A stretch of DNA of 57,479 bases from Desulfovibrio sp. An276 (lineage in GTDB: Bacteria; Desulfobacterota; Desulfovibrionia; Desulfovibrionales; Desulfovibrionaceae), in contig NZ_NFJC01000019.1 of assembly GCF_002159665.1 (NCBI RefSeq), forward strand, positions 1 through 57,479, written 5' to 3'. The position numbers and the translations under genes were made by a program. Numbering within the stretch: the first letter of the stretch is position 1; every line of letters starts with the position of its first letter. Below, piece after piece: positions 7,837 through 15,908 of the stretch. The notes below the pieces were generated by a model. It was not told the origin of the DNA and ran no database searches. It was given only the letters and a program-made list of their open reading frames with translations.

Positions 7837-8628
7837 ATGATGGACAGCACTGCACACGCCTATATTGATGCTGCGACAAGCGGCATATCCGCTCTCGAGA
7901 GCATACGCAGCTACTGGAACAGCCGTGCCCTTGGCTATTCCTGCAAGACAAGAAAGGATCTCGAGGCACTGGATCTCGATGCAGGCGAAGAGAGCTGGCT
8001 CAAGCGCCTTCTCCCCCACCTTGACAAAAAGAGGATGCGCATCCTGGACGTAGGCGCAGGCCCCGGCTTTTTCTCATTGCTTCTTGCCCGCCTTGGACAC
8101 GAGGTCACTGCCTTTGACTACGCCGAAGACATGCTTGCAAGGGCTGCCGAAAATGCCAGGCGCTACAACGTCTCCCTCACGCTGCGCCAGGGGGATGCGC
8201 AAAACCTGCCCTTTGCAGACGAGAGCTTTGACCTCATAGTCTCAAGAAACCTCACCTGGAATATGGAACAGCCGGCACAAGGCTACGCGGAGTGGCTGCG
8301 TGTCCTGAAATGCGGGGCCGAGCTTGTGAACTTCGACGGCAACCACTACCGCTATCTCTTCAGCCCCCTCTACGCAGAGGAAAAGCTGCGTCTGGACGAC
8401 ACTGCCCACACCCCGCAGATGATGCAGGGCGTAGACCCCTCGCGCATGGAGGCCATAGCCTGGAACCTCCCCCTGAGTCGCGAGGACAGGCCCGAGTGGG
8501 ATGTGCAAACCCTTGAGAGGCTTGGTGCAGTGGACATCAGGGTAAGCGAGGAGAAACAATCCGCACGCTATATGGGGCAGGACAGGGAAATAGTCACAGC
8601 CTTTTGCGTTGCTGCCCGCAGGGCCTGA
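7837..8628 (+). CDS. Class I SAM-dependent methyltransferase
   Basis: About 263 aa. It has the nucleotide-binding motif ILDVGAGPGFFS (motif I), the acidic residue ending strand 2 (VTAFDYAEDM) and GDAQNLPFADESFD (motifs II/III), as in UbiE/Methyltransf_11 proteins. The substrate is unknown. The gene is divergent from nikA, shares its regulatory region and is followed by the porin, so a role tied to metal uptake (for example modification of a chelator) is possible but not shown. Start choice is uncertain: ATG 7837 and ATG 7840 lie very close to a GGGGAG, GTG 7828 is possible, and the frame is open to 7783. Confidence 0.8.
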   Translation: MMDSTAHAYIDAATSGISALESIRSYWNSRALGYSCKTRKDLEALDLDAGEESWLKRLLPHLDKKRMRILDVGAGPGFFSLLLARLGHEVTAFDYAEDMLARAAENARRYNVSLTLRQGDAQNLPFADESFDLIVSRNLTWNMEQPAQGYAEWLRVLKCGAELVNFDGNHYRYLFSPLYAEEKLRLDDTAHTPQMMQGVDPSRMEAIAWNLPLSREDRPEWDVQTLERLGAVDIRVSEEKQSARYMGQDREIVTAFCVAARRA

Positions 8629-8683
8629 TACCAACAACGTCCGCAAGAAGGGCGGACAAAACTCTCCTTGAGGAGAAGACTCT

Positions 8684-10240
8684 ATGCCTGTGCGCCACAT
8701 GTTCCGCGCGCGGACTCTTGTTGCATGCCTTTTTGCGGCAGTCCTTCTTTTGGCTCCAGGCACCACCAAGGCCATCGACTTCAGGGCCAGGGGTGTCTGG
8801 ATCTCCATGCTTGAGTACGGCAATGGCGGAAACTTTGTATCCCGAGACCGTCAGGGCAAGGGCGTCACGGGCTGGGGCCGCTGGGGCGAAGACGAGTTCG
8901 AGGCCAAGACACGCGTGCGCCTGCAACTGGACGCCGTGGGCTCGGAAAACCTGTCGGGCTCAGTCTATTTCGAGATAGGTGCCTTTGCCTGGGGGCGGGC
9001 AAGCAAGGGTGGCGCCCTTGGCGGTGACGGCGCAATCGTGAAGGTCAAGGGTGCCTATATGGACTGGGCCATTCCCGGAACCAAGATCAAGACCCGCATG
9101 GGGCTGCAGCGCATCCATCTTCCCGACTATGCCTCGGAGGCCTCGCAGGTTTTTGACGCAGATGTGGCAGGCGTTTCCGTGAATGTGCCCGTAAACGAGC
9201 TTCTTGGCCTCACGGCCTTCTGGGCGCGCCCCTTCAACGACAACTGGGGCGGAGCAGAAGAGAGATCTGCCAACTATCTGGACAACGTGGACCTCTTTGC
9301 CCTCACCCTTCCCATGACTTTCGATGGCGCACGCATAACGCCCTGGGCCATGGTCGGCTTTGTGGGCGAGAATGCCTTCAGGAGCAGTGGTTCCGGCAAG
9401 TATTACGATGCAGGCTATGGTGGCGGCCTCTCCCCTGCTGCCTATATGCTCGACGGCAGGGACAATGCGTTGAGCTTCGGCACAGCCTTCTGGGCTGGCA
9501 TAACAGGCGAGGTAACAGCTGCAGACCCTTTTCGCCTTGCCTGGACCTTCAACTACGGCTCCTTCGAAACTGGCGAGAAATGCCTGAACAAGCGGGGATG
9601 GCACGCCTCGCTCCTTGCGGAATACAAGCTCGACTGGGGTACTCCCGGCATCTACGGCTGGTACTCCTCTGGCGATGACGGCAATATCAGGAACGGCTCC
9701 GAGCGCATGCCCTCTCTGGACTACAACAACGAGTCCACCAGCGGCTTTTCCGGATTCGGCCAGCTCGGCACCTGGACCATTGGCAGGGATGCTGTCCTTG
9801 GCTACACCTTTGCCGGCACATGGGGCATAGGTGCGCGCCTGAAGGACATAAGCTTCGTTGACAAACTGAAGACAACCCTGCGCGTGAACATCTACAACGG
9901 CACAAACGATGCGGCGATGGCGCGTCACATCAAGAGCGGTGCTGCAGGTGTTGAAGTGCCGGGTGCCACCTGCAACGGGTACACTCCGGACTTCTATTCC
10001 GCCAATCCCAATGGCATCTATCTGACAGAAAAGGATTATGCCATGGAGATTGGCATGATGACCACCTATCAGATCTACGAGAACCTGCGCCTTCTTGTGG
10101 AAGCCAACTACATTGCCATGTGGCTGGACCAGTCATCAGACGTCTGGGGCGGATACCGCAATGCTGCAGGCCAAAGGGTCGGGGCCAACAGCGTCGAGGA
10201 CTGCTGGAACGTGAACGTGAGCTTCATCTACCGCTTCTAA
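8684..10240 (+). CDS. Desulfovibrio-type outer membrane homotrimeric porin
   Basis: 518-aa protein with a signal peptide (about residues 1-30, cleavage near TTKA|IDF). The mature part is typical of porins common in Desulfovibrio: an N-terminal DFxxxGxW strand, EDEFEAKTRVRLQLDAVGSENLSG, GLTAFWARPFNDN, and a final outer-membrane signature ending in F (SFIYRF). It should form a beta-barrel channel in the outer membrane. The ribosome site is GAGGAGA before ATG 8684. It is 55 bp after the methyltransferase on the same strand, which suggests co-transcription. Which solute it passes is unknown; nickel chelates are one guess from the neighbours. A hairpin follows at 10262-10284. Confidence 0.9.
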   Translation: MPVRHMFRARTLVACLFAAVLLLAPGTTKAIDFRARGVWISMLEYGNGGNFVSRDRQGKGVTGWGRWGEDEFEAKTRVRLQLDAVGSENLSGSVYFEIGAFAWGRASKGGALGGDGAIVKVKGAYMDWAIPGTKIKTRMGLQRIHLPDYASEASQVFDADVAGVSVNVPVNELLGLTAFWARPFNDNWGGAEERSANYLDNVDLFALTLPMTFDGARITPWAMVGFVGENAFRSSGSGKYYDAGYGGGLSPAAYMLDGRDNALSFGTAFWAGITGEVTAADPFRLAWTFNYGSFETGEKCLNKRGWHASLLAEYKLDWGTPGIYGWYSSGDDGNIRNGSERMPSLDYNNESTSGFSGFGQLGTWTIGRDAVLGYTFAGTWGIGARLKDISFVDKLKTTLRVNIYNGTNDAAMARHIKSGAAGVEVPGATCNGYTPDFYSANPNGIYLTEKDYAMEIGMMTTYQIYENLRLLVEANYIAMWLDQSSDVWGGYRNAAGQRVGANSVEDCWNVNVSFIYRF

Positions 10241-10261
10241 CCGGGGGGGGCATTGTTTGGG

Positions 10262-10284
10262 CACTGGACGCAAAGAGTCCAGTG
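10262..10284 (+). terminator. Hairpin after the porin gene
   Basis: Perfect 8-bp stem CACTGGAC/GTCCAGTG with a 7-nt loop, 22 bp after the porin stop. Only a weak T-rich tail follows, so termination may be inefficient. Confidence 0.45.
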
Positions 10285-10293
10285 TCATGTGTT

Positions 10294-10377
10294 TCATGAC
10301 CTCAGGAAAAAGTCCGCCCAAAGGCCAATGACAACGGCAACTGCGCCACCAAGAGTATATGCAAGCCAGATATCCAT
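10294..10377 (-). CDS. Possible 27-aa single-pass membrane protein
   Basis: A short frame starting at ATG 10377 encodes a peptide that is almost entirely one hydrophobic segment (AYTLGGAVAVVIGLW) followed by a short charged tail. A GGAGG lies eight bases upstream. The ORF follows two other small membrane-protein genes on the same strand and may belong to the same unit. Function unknown. Its reality rests only on the ribosome site and hydrophobicity, so confidence is low. Confidence 0.35.
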   Translation of the reverse strand: MDIWLAYTLGGAVAVVIGLWADFFLRS

Positions 10378-10419
10378 GATTTTGCCCTCCATTTTGGCAT
10401 TCCCGGGCATTTGCGGACA

Positions 10420-10678
10420 TTAGCCGAGCCAGCCAAAGCCCTTGGCAAGACAAAGTACAATCACAATTCCAATGCCTATCTGCCATTTGATGAGCGTGTT
10501 GGCCGACTTTCTGATCTGCAGCCTCAGCTGCGCTCACAATCCTTCCTGAGCAGCACAGTGGAATGCTTCACATCTTCTCTGTTGTGGCATGCTGCAAGGC
10601 AGAGTCCCCTGCCTCGATTTTGCGCTCAATGGAGCGGTTGTGCTCTTCATGGGGCGTGTCCAATTCGCCTTTGTTCAT
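10420..10678 (-). pseudogene. Frameshifted small coiled-coil/membrane protein (paralogue of 10750-10974)
   Basis: Starting at ATG 10678 (GGAGG six bases upstream), frame 1 encodes 36 residues and then stops. The continuation in a second frame reads EDVKHSTVLLRKDCER and in a third frame QLRLQIRKSANTLIK followed by a membrane segment ending AKGFGWLG. The pieces line up in order with DVQNTTGLLKQDCDQ...GFGWLDF of the neighbouring 74-aa gene. Two single-base gaps would restore an 86-aa protein (259 nt plus 2 = 261). The architecture, a charged helix then one C-terminal membrane helix, resembles phage-associated DUF1640-like small proteins. Confidence 0.55.
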
Positions 10679-10749
10679 GTGTTTCCTCCCATATGTCTTT
10701 TGCCCTTTCCTTCGAGCTCTTCAAGGCTGATTGCGGGTAGCTCTGGTTC

Positions 10750-10974
10750 TCAGAAATCGAGCCAGCCAAAGCCTATGGCAAGGAGAACAGCCAGTGTCCC
10801 AAAGCCAACGAAGGCTATTCCCAAAAGACATATGAAGGTTCTCATGCATGTCTGCCTGAACCGAATCTCAAACTGATCGCAGTCCTGCTTAAGCAGCCCT
10901 GTAGTGTTCTGCACATCCCCGCACGTGGCAGGCTTGTATGTGGCTTGTATGCGTAAGGTTGCTCTTTCCTCCAT
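10750..10974 (-). CDS. Small membrane protein of unknown function (74 aa)
   Basis: The protein has a charged, possibly helical N-terminal half (about residues 18-42) and one long C-terminal hydrophobic segment (MRTFICLLGIAFVGFGTLA region). It ends in GFGWLDF, similar to the end of the broken copy at 10420-10678. A GGGAGA precedes ATG 10974. Pattern and size resemble DUF1640-like proteins, but no function is known. The two copies side by side suggest a local duplication in which one copy decayed. Confidence 0.5.
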   Translation of the reverse strand: MEERATLRIQATYKPATCGDVQNTTGLLKQDCDQFEIRFRQTCMRTFICLLGIAFVGFGTLAVLLAIGFGWLDF

Positions 10975-11115
10975 GCTGTTCTCCCTGAAACGAATTCCTG
11001 GCGAACCATTTCGCCCTTGTCCCTTTCAACCGCACAGGCTGAACTTCTTTCCTGCCACAAGTCTTGCACACGCTTTTGCGCATGGCAAGCCCGAATCAAA
11101 CTTTTGCGCTAAAGG

Positions 11116-11155
11116 CAAAAAGCCCTCCGGCACACAAAACTGGTGCTGGAGGGCT
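11116..11155 (-). terminator. Rho-independent terminator of the alpha/beta hydrolase gene
   Basis: Arms AGCCCTCC (11121-11128) and GGAGGGCT (11148-11155), with further GCAC/GTGC pairing inside, followed on the minus strand by a T-run (11117-11120). It lies about 30 bp past the hydrolase stop. Confidence 0.8.
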
Positions 11156-11183
11156 CTTCGAGAATGGATTTGAGGATATGGGG

Positions 11184-12128
11184 CTAGAGGTATTTTCCGA
11201 AGAATTCTGCAAGCTTGGCAACTGCCTGATCAACGTATTTGGGCTTGTCGTAGAGGTCCACGTGTGTAGCACCCTCGACCACAAAGAGCTCCTTGGGCTC
11301 CTTCGCGATGTCGTAGGCCTCTTGGCTAAAGAAGATGGTGTCCGCAAGGCTGCCCACAATGAGCAAAATGGGACGAGGAGACACCGTGTCCAGGAACTGG
11401 AAGGCATCGAAGGCTGCAAGCCTGTCCAGACTCTGCACTGCCATCTTGTTCACGGCCGTGGGGTATTTGCAGCGCTCCGTCATGTAGTAGTCGGACGCTT
11501 CCTTCATGATGGTTGGTGTTGTGTCCGTGAACTCTGCCGGAGAATTGGGCACATAGCCCACGTACTGGGGCTCTCCGCCATTGGCTTCGGCTGTACGGGC
11601 CGCAGCAGCTGCCTTCAGGGCGTCTGCCATGGCAGCATTCTTGCCCTTGAAGGGCAGACCAGCCCTGATCCATGTGCCCACATTCCAGGCGCACACGCCG
11701 GCCGCAGCCTTGATGCGCATCTCGGTCTGCACTGCGCTCATGGTGTAGCCGCCGCCAGCGCAGACACCCATGGCGCCGATGCGCTCATTGTCCACATACG
11801 GCAGGGTTGTGAGATAGTCTATGTCAGCGCGGATGTCGTCCACGCGGGCTGTGGGATCCTCGAGATGGCGCGGGGTGCCCTCGCTTTCGCCCTGATAGGA
11901 GGCATCAAAGGCCAGGGTCACATAGCCCTTCTGGGCCAGATTCCAGCAATACAACGAGGCCACCTGTTCCTTCACTCCGCCATCGGGATGGGTGAAGACA
12001 ATGGCCGGATAGATCGCGTTGGCATCGAAATTGGGCGGAAAGAACACAAGACCTGTAATCTTGAGGCCTGTTTTCATGAAGCTGACGCGGGTGCCTTCCT
12101 GATAGTGAGTATCCGTTGCAAATGGCAT
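11184..12128 (-). CDS. Alpha/beta hydrolase, dienelactone-hydrolase/YcjY-like
   Basis: 314 aa. ATG 12128 is chosen because of the GGAGGA about ten bases upstream; the frame extends to 12266 but without coding character. The nucleophile elbow reads GVCAGGG, with Cys in place of the usual Ser, as in dienelactone hydrolase (GxCxGG). The likely acid is Asp in GSLADTIFF and the base His in GATHVDLYD. There is no signal peptide, so it is cytosolic. Substrate unknown. It stands alone, bounded by its own terminator. Confidence 0.8.
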   Translation of the reverse strand: MPFATDTHYQEGTRVSFMKTGLKITGLVFFPPNFDANAIYPAIVFTHPDGGVKEQVASLYCWNLAQKGYVTLAFDASYQGESEGTPRHLEDPTARVDDIRADIDYLTTLPYVDNERIGAMGVCAGGGYTMSAVQTEMRIKAAAGVCAWNVGTWIRAGLPFKGKNAAMADALKAAAAARTAEANGGEPQYVGYVPNSPAEFTDTTPTIMKEASDYYMTERCKYPTAVNKMAVQSLDRLAAFDAFQFLDTVSPRPILLIVGSLADTIFFSQEAYDIAKEPKELFVVEGATHVDLYDKPKYVDQAVAKLAEFFGKYL

Positions 12129-12482
12129 ACCAGTTTTTCCTCCAGGGATAAAAATCTTAAACACTCGAAATACCAAACAGATATTTCGGGAGACGTCTTC
12201 AGAAAACCATGGATGGAACCTGCAGGATTTCCGCCCTTGTATGAGTTTATGTATATGAAGTCTCATAGCCTAAGACAAGAGACCGGCTTGCCAAAAAGTT
12301 GCCAAATTCTATCAACAAACACTGTGTGCATGACGCGCGAGGTGAATTTTCAATAGCCTTCCCTGCCTGTGCCTTGCGCGAATCTCCGCAAAAGAACCGG
12401 GCCCCGACAATACCGCAGAAAGTACTGCCAGGGCCCATTGTATTGGAGGGGGTGTCTGCTCAAAGGGCAGACTTCATCTTGC
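12129..12482. other. Intergenic stretch between the hydrolase and autotransporter genes
   Basis: No convincing gene is seen in these 350 bp. There is a 6-bp hairpin GTCTGC/GCAGAC at 12454-12472 just past the autotransporter stop; it lacks a T-run but may end that transcript. The hydrolase promoter is presumably near 12150-12300. Confidence 0.4.
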
Positions 12483-15400
12483 CTAGAACTCGTAGCGGAA
12501 CATGCCGAACACGCCGTGACCAGTGCTGTTCTGGCCTGCCTGCAGGGTATAGTTCACGCCAACGCTCATGTTCTCGTTGCCGAACTCAAGGCCGACCCCG
12601 CCCTGCCAGGTGAAGTAGTCCATCATCTGGGTTTCCATCTCGGTGACGGGGAGATTTCCGAAGCGCACGTCCTGCTTTGCCTTTATGTCGCCTGCGGCAG
12701 GAATGACCGTGAAGTCAACGGATGGCTTGAAGTACCAGTCGTTGTTCCTCTCGACTTCCTTGCTGAAGGTGATGCCAACCGGGAAGGTCCAGATGTTCTG
12801 CTGGAAGCCGTCGCCTTCGAGAACTGTTCCCTCGTTATTGTCCACGTCGTAGCCCCAGGTATTGATGCTCATGTAGCGGGCGCCCACATGGGGGATGAGG
12901 TCGAGATACTGGGTCTCGAGTTTGTACTCGAAGCGCAGGCCGGCGGAGATTGCGGAAGCTTGGATGTCTGCCTCAAGGTCGGACATCTTCATACGGGAAT
13001 CCACGTCCTGATTTACGGAGTTCCAAGTGGATGTGTAGGAGACATCGGCCATGACTGCAAAGTTGTTGTATTCCCAGCCGCCGTAGGCCCCTACTCCCCA
13101 AAAAGTCATGGAATTAGTGGTGTCGGCAAAATCTCCGCTGCTCTGCGCAAAGCCGCCGCCCACATTGAACATGAGACCTGCACGGATGTTGTTGGCCCAG
13201 GTGTAGTCGGCACCAAGGGAGACGCCGCCAATGTTGGCACTGTAGCCGTAGTCGAGGTTGCCGGCTTCCATACCAAAGCCTGTCTGATTGGACCACAGGG
13301 GAGCTATCCAGAGGGCCAGGCCAAGGGCCTTGTCGTCCACAAGCTTGCCATCCACGTTCATGGCCTTTGCGCCATTCTCTGGGTTCGCAAGGCCCAGACG
13401 ATTGACAACCGCATTGGTTGCGGCATCGGAGGCCATCTTCGTCATCTGCGGCACGGCAGCGGCAAAGGCGATGCGCGCGGCACTCTCCATCTGTTCGACT
13501 GCGCCCCTCTTGTCGTAGCCAAGGAACTCATTGTCCGTTGCGCGGGAAAGGAAGCGAACGCCCTGGTCTGTGGAATAGACGTTCGGGGTTCCGGCGTAGA
13601 GAGCGTTCACAGTGCCGACAAGCTCTTCACTCAGGCCAGGGAAGACCTTGCTCGCCTCGTTGCGGGTGACAGTGACGACGACCTTGCTGCCGTCTTCCCA
13701 TGTGGCATCACTCAAGGAGAGCATGTCTGTGGTGGTGTACTTCTTCCAGCCAGCAAGTGTTGAACCTTGTTCACTTGCATTTGCGACGATGATGTATTTC
13801 TGACCATCTACGGCGCCCGTAACAAGCAGTTTGGCGCCGGTCTCGACATCGACTGTGCCAGGCGCATCAAAGGTAATGGCCGCCGTGTCGTCATTGAGGG
13901 CCTGGCCGTTGACGACCAGCAGGGTATTGCTCGCGAAGACAGCCTTGTTGGTGGCGCTGTTCACCGCTTTATACAACTCTGTGTCTGTCGCGACACCCGT
14001 CAGCTTGCCGTTCACGACAAGGCCATTGCCACTCTCAATGGTGATGGGCTTGAAGAGACCCAAAGCAGCCTGGGTGCCATCTTTACTCAATTCGCCGGCC
14101 ACGCCCCGCAGCCACGTTGCGTCTTTGGTGCCGATAGCCATGTAGGAGTTCTGGCCTACGCCGACCTTGCCGCTGAGAGTCAGTACATCGGAGGTTTGTG
14201 TCTGGTCGCCAAGGTTTTCGACGGCCACGTTGCTGGATTCCTTGCCCCACTCGGGATCGACAAGAATCATGCCGCCCTTGAGATTGACTTTCTGGGCCGC
14301 CAGGGTGGTGCCGCCCTCAGTATCGCTCTCAGATCCCACGGCGAGAATGCTGCCTGTACCTTCCAGATTCAGGGTTCCCTGAATATTGGCCTTGGTTCCG
14401 TTGGTCAGGGAGAGATTCTTGACCTCGCTTGCTGACTCATTGGCGCCGGTCAGGTTCAGAGTACCGCCGTCGACGGTTGCTTCCTGGGCTTTCAGAGTCT
14501 GGGCTGCAACATGGGTCGCATTTATGTTGTTGGCTGTTAAGGTATCTCCAGCATCCAAGGTCAGCTGGGCATTGTCAGCCTTGCTTATGTCATTATTTCC
14601 AACATTTATATTTTTAGCAATGATTGATCCGTTTGCATTTTTTATTGAATTATCTACTACTATACTATCATCTGCTTGTATAGTTCCATTATTACTCAAT
14701 TCAATTTGTTTTACATTAATATTTCCAGTTGAAATATTATTTTTTGTCACATAAAGTTTACTTTTGTCAGCTACAATAATACCAGAATTATCTTCAATGC
14801 TTCCTATATCTCCATTAACAATAAATAGTGAATCTGGTCTTATTTTAAGTGTACCACCATCTTCTATTTTAAAATTTTTATTTGTAATTTCTACTTTAGT
14901 TGCTCCTGTCACATCAAGAGAGCCACCACTTTTGACAATTAGATTTCCTCCATTCTGAATCTCAAGTTCACTTATTATCCCATCAGATATATTAACAAGC
15001 ATGAGATTACCAGAGACAGATATTGTTTGTCCAGTATTTATGCTGACATGTTCAGCTATAAGTGTTCCGCCTCCTGTGATTGTAAATGTCTTATGATCAT
15101 CATTATTGAGTACATTTCCCCAAAAACCACCCCCCTTAGTTTCTAAGGTTCCGTCTCCCACATATCCTGTACAGAGATTTGCAATTGTGGCAGTAACACC
15201 TTCCTTGACATGAATCGTACCAAAACCGGTAGCAACAGCGGAGAAGCGGAAGGACTCTGGGGAGGCGAATGTCAGAGTTTCCTGATAGTTTCCTGCGTAT
15301 ACACCCGTTGCTGCCTGATCGAGACTATAGATTGTCACGTTGGCTGCCAAGCTTACCGTCGCTCCTCCCAGCACCAGCATGCCGGCAAGAGCCAGCGAGC

Positions 15401-15485
15401 CAAAGGTGTTGAGCAGATGGCATTTCTTCAGTACTGCCCTGTAGCGATTGATCAGATTGCCAATGGCTCCCCTTGTCTGTTTCAC
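12483..15485 (-). CDS. Autotransporter adhesin (type Va), outer-membrane beta-barrel
   Basis: 1000 aa with GTG start at 15485 and GGAGGA nine bases upstream. The first 50 residues form an extended signal region (basic stretch NRYRAVLKK, then a hydrophobic core ending near VSLAA|NVTI). Residues about 60-720 are a repetitive, Asn/Gly/Thr-rich passenger expected to form a beta-helix. From about residue 735 a C-terminal barrel domain runs to the terminal aromatic signature FGMFRYEF. Type V proteins secrete their own passenger through this barrel. The part encoded at about 14,560-15,240 is strikingly AT-rich compared with the rest, suggesting an exchanged passenger segment. Two near-identical palindromes lie upstream (15544-15560, 15703-15719). 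Function is probably adhesion or surface display. Confidence 0.88.
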   Translation of the reverse strand: MKQTRGAIGNLINRYRAVLKKCHLLNTFGSLALAGMLVLGGATVSLAANVTIYSLDQAATGVYAGNYQETLTFASPESFRFSAVATGFGTIHVKEGVTATIANLCTGYVGDGTLETKGGGFWGNVLNNDDHKTFTITGGGTLIAEHVSINTGQTISVSGNLMLVNISDGIISELEIQNGGNLIVKSGGSLDVTGATKVEITNKNFKIEDGGTLKIRPDSLFIVNGDIGSIEDNSGIIVADKSKLYVTKNNISTGNINVKQIELSNNGTIQADDSIVVDNSIKNANGSIIAKNINVGNNDISKADNAQLTLDAGDTLTANNINATHVAAQTLKAQEATVDGGTLNLTGANESASEVKNLSLTNGTKANIQGTLNLEGTGSILAVGSESDTEGGTTLAAQKVNLKGGMILVDPEWGKESSNVAVENLGDQTQTSDVLTLSGKVGVGQNSYMAIGTKDATWLRGVAGELSKDGTQAALGLFKPITIESGNGLVVNGKLTGVATDTELYKAVNSATNKAVFASNTLLVVNGQALNDDTAAITFDAPGTVDVETGAKLLVTGAVDGQKYIIVANASEQGSTLAGWKKYTTTDMLSLSDATWEDGSKVVVTVTRNEASKVFPGLSEELVGTVNALYAGTPNVYSTDQGVRFLSRATDNEFLGYDKRGAVEQMESAARIAFAAAVPQMTKMASDAATNAVVNRLGLANPENGAKAMNVDGKLVDDKALGLALWIAPLWSNQTGFGMEAGNLDYGYSANIGGVSLGADYTWANNIRAGLMFNVGGGFAQSSGDFADTTNSMTFWGVGAYGGWEYNNFAVMADVSYTSTWNSVNQDVDSRMKMSDLEADIQASAISAGLRFEYKLETQYLDLIPHVGARYMSINTWGYDVDNNEGTVLEGDGFQQNIWTFPVGITFSKEVERNNDWYFKPSVDFTVIPAAGDIKAKQDVRFGNLPVTEMETQMMDYFTWQGGVGLEFGNENMSVGVNYTLQAGQNSTGHGVFGMFRYEF

Positions 15486-15543
15486 GACCAAATTCCTCCG
15501 TATCCTGATGCCTACGAGACGGCCTGTTATTGATATTTTCCAT

Positions 15544-15560
15544 AGACAGACACTCTGTCT
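15544..15560. promoter_or_regulatory. Palindrome 1 upstream of the autotransporter
   Basis: AGACAGACACTCTGTCT, extendable by one T/A pair on each side, forms a perfect 8-bp dyad around a 3-nt centre. It lies about 59 nt before the autotransporter start. The same core in inverted orientation recurs at 15703-15719, which suggests paired operator sites for a dimeric regulator. Confidence 0.5.
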
Positions 15561-15702
15561 ACAAGGGAACAACATACCCATCGCAATAGCATATTGAGTT
15601 AGTATGAATTTATACAGAAAATTGCTTGTGCACGTACACAAAATGCAATCAGGATTCTTGTCATTGCAAACCGTCTAGCGTATTGATCCTCCGTACTTTC
15701 AC

Positions 15703-15719
15703 TGACAGAGTGTCTGACA
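15703..15719. promoter_or_regulatory. Palindrome 2 upstream of the autotransporter
   Basis: TGACAGAGTGTCTGACA shares the 13-bp core GACAGAGTGTCTG with the reverse complement of palindrome 1, 159 bp away centre to centre. It sits between the autotransporter and rluB, which are divergent, so it could control either. Confidence 0.5.
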
Positions 15720-15859
15720 ACTTTTCGTCTCTCCGCCCACAAAGAGTCCAGGCCCTTCACGCCACACAATCATCTGTAATCACAAGACAAAAGGCACGTT
15801 CAATTTTCCCCGTATTGCGGCTACAGGGCTTTTCGGATATACCGCAGACCCTACTTCTT

Positions 15860-15880
15860 CCCTTGGCCTAGGGCCAAGGG
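15860..15880. other. Hairpin in front of rluB
   Basis: Perfect 9-bp inverted repeat CCCTTGGCC/GGCCAAGGG around TAG, ending about 28 nt before the rluB start. No T-run follows. It may be a leader hairpin or a regulator site. Confidence 0.35.
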
Positions 15881-15908
15881 GCTATCCCACAGCATACGAG
15901 GCTACAAC

